Below are positions 31,601 through 32,718 of a DNA stretch of 32,718 bases, piece by piece. Each line of letters opens with the position of its first letter. The first letter of the stretch is position 1. The DNA is from an uncultured Akkermansia sp. (lineage in GTDB: Bacteria; Verrucomicrobiota; Verrucomicrobiia; Verrucomicrobiales; Akkermansiaceae): contig CAJGDB010000012.1 in assembly GCA_904502165.1 (NCBI GenBank), positions 1 to 32,718 of the forward strand. The letters run 5' to 3'. The position numbers and the translations under genes are program-made. The notes under the pieces were generated by a model, which saw only the letters and a program-made list of their open reading frames with translations, had not been told where the DNA came from and searched no databases.

Positions 31601-32125
31601 TTCTTCCTCCGGAGTCATGGTGATTTCGCCGCTCTCGCTGGCAGCCAGGCAGGTCAGCATATCCTCCACAGCAGAGCTTCCCACACCGCGATTGGCACAC
31701 AGCCAATACCGCGCATAAACGGTTGCCCAGGCCTCCACATAAGCATCCTTCGGGGATTTCCCCTCTGCCCGCAACTTCCGGACCAGTTTCATGGCCTCCC
31801 GGCGCAGCGCCACCTGGCGCATAACTCGAGCATGCCGGACGGCGGCATCATGCCGCGCATCTTCGTTGGGGTCCAGGGGGTAAAGTTCTTCATACGCACT
31901 ACCTTTCTCCCCAATAATGCGTATGACACTCTGTGCGCTCCCACTCTGTGCGCTCTGCGAGGTCTCCCGGGGCAGGATCCACCAGTAGTTCTGCACTACC
32001 TGTTCCTGGGCGTCAGCCACACCAAGCCCGGCTCCCACAGCTGCCACAAAATACATTAACCAGCCCCGGCGTACCGGCGCCTGTAATGTCTCAAATGTTA
32101 TATAATGGGGGCGAGGATAATTCAT
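22688..32125 (-). CDS. Giant beta-helical surface protein with PEP-CTERM-like anchor
   Basis: A 3145-residue exported protein. The N-terminus (about 1-39) has arginines, a hydrophobic core and an ADA-QEQ cleavage-like site. Residues about 40-290 are helical and charged, then comes a Ser/Thr/Gly/Glu linker. From about 350 to near the end it is repetitive beta-helix with W-x-G...W-x-x-x-x-x-NW motifs and several autotransporter-associated repeats (GLGTLDLDQTNTYTGRTEV, GEGTLVLNGDDSSYKGGTV, SGSSNSYTGGTQLQAGRLYL). A central part (about 25800-27100) has a different style with GG-x-I-x-x-I-x-GG turns and more Trp and Asp. It ends in VPEPTT, a hydrophobic helix and RRRRK. There is no outer-membrane beta-barrel, so it is not a classical autotransporter. 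ATG 32125 is chosen because ATG 32167 lies next to the -10 box. Confidence 0.88.
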   Translation of the reverse strand: MNYPRPHYITFETLQAPVRRGWLMYFVAAVGAGLGVADAQEQVVQNYWWILPRETSQSAQSGSAQSVIRIIGEKGSAYEELYPLDPNEDARHDAAVRHARVMRQVALRREAMKLVRKLRAEGKSPKDAYVEAWATVYARYWLCANRGVGSSAVEDMLTCLAASESGEITMTPEEEQWLLEALLEDDDRLDSKEGQALLRNLVRRLREQGYGQLDVTRFILDERMLRFADAMKHGLNSMAAYRDALFKTNRDSIVRHQLIGYYAPLSMGLGSDRLMYRQTAPKVTTTLGSANTLFTRKAKPQRAAGMNANAGALENFLAEAPPQSTEQGTNEEQGENDRHATGAGAGETIAAAEPPHTEASDTGRPYFMCSVASAAWVTSTKSGEASGNLTSGSGSGGLLTWNSVSGKPSVWDNGQTAVWIDGSGAAVAYADAAHVEFGAGANLNKKVEIAAEGVVAGSVSITGDRYHFSGGHLTVKEGLTAQGGVLELDSNVTIDIGDNRITGGELENVKMVVTGEISRPVTDDSVTVHNLITSADGDKPGTLKNVNLHAGTASEYATLHNIAFDGTSKLMGYVTFEKTQAPEKISVVDGGELTLENLTFDLRGLAMGTKTLIAGGNVDTLKNWDAEHVQFVYSGVQVNSAAVDLTQGEGVLVLSFEHEGNLYWTGATDKMWDTSSANWSSSATSGATSEAFSALSNVYFGDGGNAANRVITVTRDMVVAKLGVTAGGYSFSGARVAVLGDATLKPGAGAVTFNDQLVVQGNLTTGGDGEVSLLGATHIVGDATFSSLTTTIAGDMIVDGTLNVTSGNLKISGNVAAEEMVFEVNSDAASVEVSGNLTVGTGDDDVGLITIGGSAKQQFSGTVTAKGLIVNGGDVYFSRLQVDSLTVGKDATVHVQTSSDSVAVSSSVFPEISLSGTLALDAPGGATYNHKYDVHVQDDAARLVFGSGCTIDNLQLFGKQDASGYTNVEIDVESSSATVTKMQDLGNLKVDTGSLTVKNASGAVHGALILDNAKLKLGEKSGNIMADDSGAVELKNGARLDIGTTTQTLSANNVVSLSGTSSITGEAGGVLLTGSGLCVNYAGNGNSIDAKLSVNEDISLNSTRGGSSLELAGIITGSGTITLNGTTAAETATGKVVISGANAGFTGKVIVEQGATLTLQNTDSLSSASVVLNPGGTLNLDAPGVVNLKALTLQSGSILAISSIVGTNDASSADAVLNIKDGSLELDNVVLNLNFSQELKAMTTYNIMTGVSSSNNLSFNVQHNGVDLHSSQYKIEHKNDLLSIYVYTMTGNVWDGGTGSETGYWSKTNTDNNWTTGNGNAGGNYNEDGEYKAAIFGDLNAGTSNVCLSGNVEPGDIYFTAESTVYTLSDEAGGSLAAGTHIHKLNEADVTLALGNNATLGAALGNVDIQDGTLILSKALAVNGAVTVDAGAKLEVKPGTDGLILANYKASANAANKSATLSGVTMDAAGIRGTEEAPGSANNLRVQGNAGLSWLELTDFAANVELTDFAANGDVALSHVKLLSSAGASSHVLKNVTIGQEVVVGESASYTLSGAITFDAMLINNGAVTLDGITSVEIGKIAPSGGAAGKYTYQLIGPDPDKTNGTNNVALGGSQTTFTQDHVYINGVNLGVDLVKGMVTGFEYVGNGSFTLSIGKEKEDGTIDGNFYIPQWDERWGKTEMAPAFSRLYVGDSADAKVELAADEEYKYSSIVKETYADKVNGGNAISVTLGSGAEGYYVAGGHLEWLGAAAADHEVWIYDISKVKNVVGGLASWYPSAQTAATHVLVNSDAFIKNPVLDPDKDLAHQKSKIWAKHFIIGGSRWVDQHGESFVTVQDGQIYNIFGGSCGGYYNIDDPSTFAWRQHSAVTQYGSAHVYVYGGTIGEIFAAGYRNDLIATAGQTRAVEMVLTGGTLGGPDLRVFGGTSHGTVKGDIYVRMEGSAWIKSRLVGGSNAGTVNGNIVLDLISGKAFRVDAAGLGWRNEWIENGELVVDYQPAKIDGDVQVNLYRAFKLGIGEEADLKSGIYGGKETTNHVELIGDEPHASILHFAEAGIYELGYDDSDGWATTESHYVTGFDVFSLEDKAHAVLSLGYFDIDMQPEDPDDERYPDTLIIQGKGVVEVIGRGANFERDIELRTANPDETDASLQKGATLKISTCDIGTVGNGDVRTITATDGTTVDFTGFSITGLDPATPGKAGLDFNVKICGNGVDGKGALYMGQSTQTSNDTNNNVNEIYLPHVELTDNASVKVVAQEALYMDSVKLAGYTLTKLGSGDFITRSVEKVDEKTTGTILVQQGSFGFAQGNTAAETDVVLAAGAELKLNATALGKTNLTLRSLNGAGTVNLNGSTLTLKTVEGSAYYEEYMDEKQSYDQFLGTTGFGYALFSGLISDGSAAGSFVKDGSGVHYISGSSNSYTGGTQLQAGRLYLLGTGAASEFIKDSSKVAAGAAGTGEIVWNSAGAELYLGHGTHIYNNGTASGQGAVMTIGVEGALKDKLADFVGIHSQKGTPVIRDGVEYVEIDTHNLKSIAVDALYADGTAYEAGKDIDRNKMLLVKASDWATAKDKPVTCLSASGYNEATYSGELSGATGLHKVGLGTLDLDQTNTYTGRTEVAKGTLRLRGWGTVGSDVVQVKDASSLMLAYTGSYDDEISSLANNINLSGTGDAQWTTHDSTSHQTAALISAVGQAVTFTLSGDIEGDGGVLHSGEGTLVLNGDDSSYKGGTVITRGVVEVQSAKGLGSTAEGQSAVVLNAAADLHLTVEDPASTEKQLVTKLASAGDDIQGDVRVTGNKNATERVLHMADNGYNAASTTLDEKGTFLLCGTPIDGAGIHSHSAELTGSGTVVVSDATGSGTTATFETIVDYTGDFRVEGNKASVQVNYSNYSDGSIHVAGQKASVQIGGNVSIAAGESLHLRSLAGNEGAAPAVLVSGGVVSVAADAVLSVSNAATDYQYDLSNLSQLQADVSLEPEMILGAKSTTTAYTPISTDITYAGRFDASIAANKQAVGAVQAAGGLTLAGGATYETNNGHTSLKGGALVLDVMEGHQLTFKTTWNGALDTYQQVVLFSDVSSVRFGLDGEVAGKDNPGIYYTQAERYITGSDYVDSQTLLVYDSEAGVVYLQLSVPEPTTSTLSLLALMTLCARRRRK
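27589..27642 (-). repeat. Perfect 27-base tandem duplication inside the giant gene
   Basis: CATTTGCCGCAAAATCAGTA plus seven more bases occurs twice back to back (27589-27615, 27616-27642). It adds nine residues in frame (ELTDFAANV twice) and must be recent, since the copies are identical. Confidence 0.95.
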
Positions 32126-32169
32126 GATATATATAGGCAACACGAAATTTGTTCGCGCGCGCGACATTC

Positions 32170-32197
32170 ATTATCGTAAAATCCCCGCCATTTGCAA
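32170..32197 (-). promoter_or_regulatory. Promoter of the giant surface-protein gene
   Basis: On the minus strand TTGCAA (32197-32192) and GATAAT (32175-32170) are 16 bases apart. The leader of about 38 bases holds five CG dinucleotides in a row (32154-32163) and a TATATATA stretch directly before the ATG, with no Shine-Dalgarno site. Confidence 0.55.
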
Positions 32198-32206
32198 TCC
32201 CAATCA

Positions 32207-32303
32207 ACCAATTCATCAGGATTTTTGAGTCAGTTTCAGATTACCTGTGAATCATACTCATCTGAAACGGATATCGAGATAAAAATAATGGTTATGAATT
32301 GGT
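32207..32303. repeat. Nested inverted repeat upstream of the giant gene
   Basis: The outer arms ACCAATTCAT (32207-32216) and ATGAATTGGT (32294-32303) match perfectly, as do the inner arms GTTTCAGAT (32233-32241) and ATCTGAAAC (32260-32268). ATTTTT and AAAAAT lie between them. The 97 bases could fold as one long imperfect hairpin or cruciform. They lie just upstream of the -35 box, in a gap without genes. Confidence 0.7.
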
Positions 32304-32377
32304 CCAGATTAAGGCGGTTAACGTTCCTGAGCGACCCACTCCCTGGCGGTCGAGGGCTCCGGGGGTGGCGGGGCATG

Positions 32378-32407
32378 AAAAAGACCGGGGAGCCACATAG
32401 GCTCCCC
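32378..32407 (-). terminator. Terminator of the right-edge gene
   Basis: GGGGAGCC (32387-32394) pairs with GGCTCCCC (32400-32407). On the minus strand it is followed by GGTCTTTTT. Confidence 0.85.
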
Positions 32408-32417
32408 ATGTCTGCGT

Positions 32418-32718
32418 TTATCTGGTTTCCAGCCTGGTGGCGGGCGATAAGCCATACACCTGCGGCTCGTAGTAAAGCTGCGCCTGGGCGGGGGGCGCCG
32501 AGGTGCTGCCGGCGCGTTTCACGCGGGCGTAATAGCGCATATTCACCGTGGAGCAGCCGGCCCAGCGGGTGCAGAACCCGCGCACGCGGTCGGCCAGGTA
32601 TTCGCGCTGGTCAAAATACTCGCTCCATTCGAGCGGTTCAAGCCCGGCGGCCTGGGTAGGCACGTTGGGGTTAATGGCCTCCATGCTGGCGGGCAGGTAA
32701 TCCTCCAGCACCAGGTGG
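32418..32718 (-). CDS. C-terminal part of an unidentified protein (start outside window)
   Basis: The frame is open to the right edge, so only the last 99 or so residues are seen. They include LEWSEYFDQREYLADRVRGF, then NMRYYARVKRAG, a short Ser/Pro/Ala linker and a tyrosine-containing end. I do not recognise the family. A GTG at 32711 could be a start, but the continuing frame argues for a longer protein. The stop codon lies ten bases before a good terminator, which supports this frame over the opposite-strand reading. Confidence 0.65.
   Translation of the reverse strand, partial: HLVLEDYLPASMEAINPNVPTQAAGLEPLEWSEYFDQREYLADRVRGFCTRWAGCSTVNMRYYARVKRAGSTSAPPAQAQLYYEPQVYGLSPATRLETR

Noticed and set aside
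32192..32659. Plus-strand frame of 155 codons at the right edge
   Set aside because: It crosses the nested repeat and a minus-strand terminator and overlaps a better minus-strand frame that ends just before that terminator.

Overview
The window looks like a chromosome segment of an Akkermansia-type Verrucomicrobiota. The clearest pointer is the giant beta-helical protein ending in a VPEPTT motif, a hydrophobic helix and an RRRRK tail. That PEP-CTERM-like ending is typical of Akkermansia surface proteins. NagA, RidA, CoaC, PrfA/PrmC, DnaB and PurB supply a normal GC-rich core background. No lookup was possible, so the genus is an inference.

Layout: 1-4465 is core. It holds the end of a small membrane protein, a TRIC/UPF0126 membrane protein, a minus-strand pair (TPR-like lipoprotein, then carboxynorspermidine decarboxylase), and a divergent lipoprotein with a very acidic tail. 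4471-9307 is an AT-richer accessory island. Three broken pieces of mobile-element coding sequence, all pointing the same way, alternate with cargo: a membrane-anchored ankyrin-repeat protein behind a promoter with a ten-G spacer tract, a membrane-anchored Mrr-type nuclease, and a small lipoprotein. The island abuts the terminator of a tRNA-Gln gene. 9431-22700 is core again: prfA-prmC-membrane protein; dnaB; nagA and a degenerate acyltransferase-like gene; an M50 protease; tRNA-Asn; ridA-coaC; an FHA-like membrane protein; and purB followed by a six-hairpin glycosidase-like gene. 22688-32125 is one 3145-residue surface protein on the minus strand. The right edge holds the end of another minus-strand gene.

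Most promoters fit TTGnnn-16/18-TAnnnT, and several -10 boxes sit only 6 to 18 bases before the start codon, so many transcripts should have almost no leader. The best candidates for new biology are the island (cargo between integrase relics, a possibly phase-variable ankyrin gene and a membrane-tethered nuclease) and the nested inverted repeat upstream of the giant surface-protein gene. Functions given for the island genes are inferred from domains and context.
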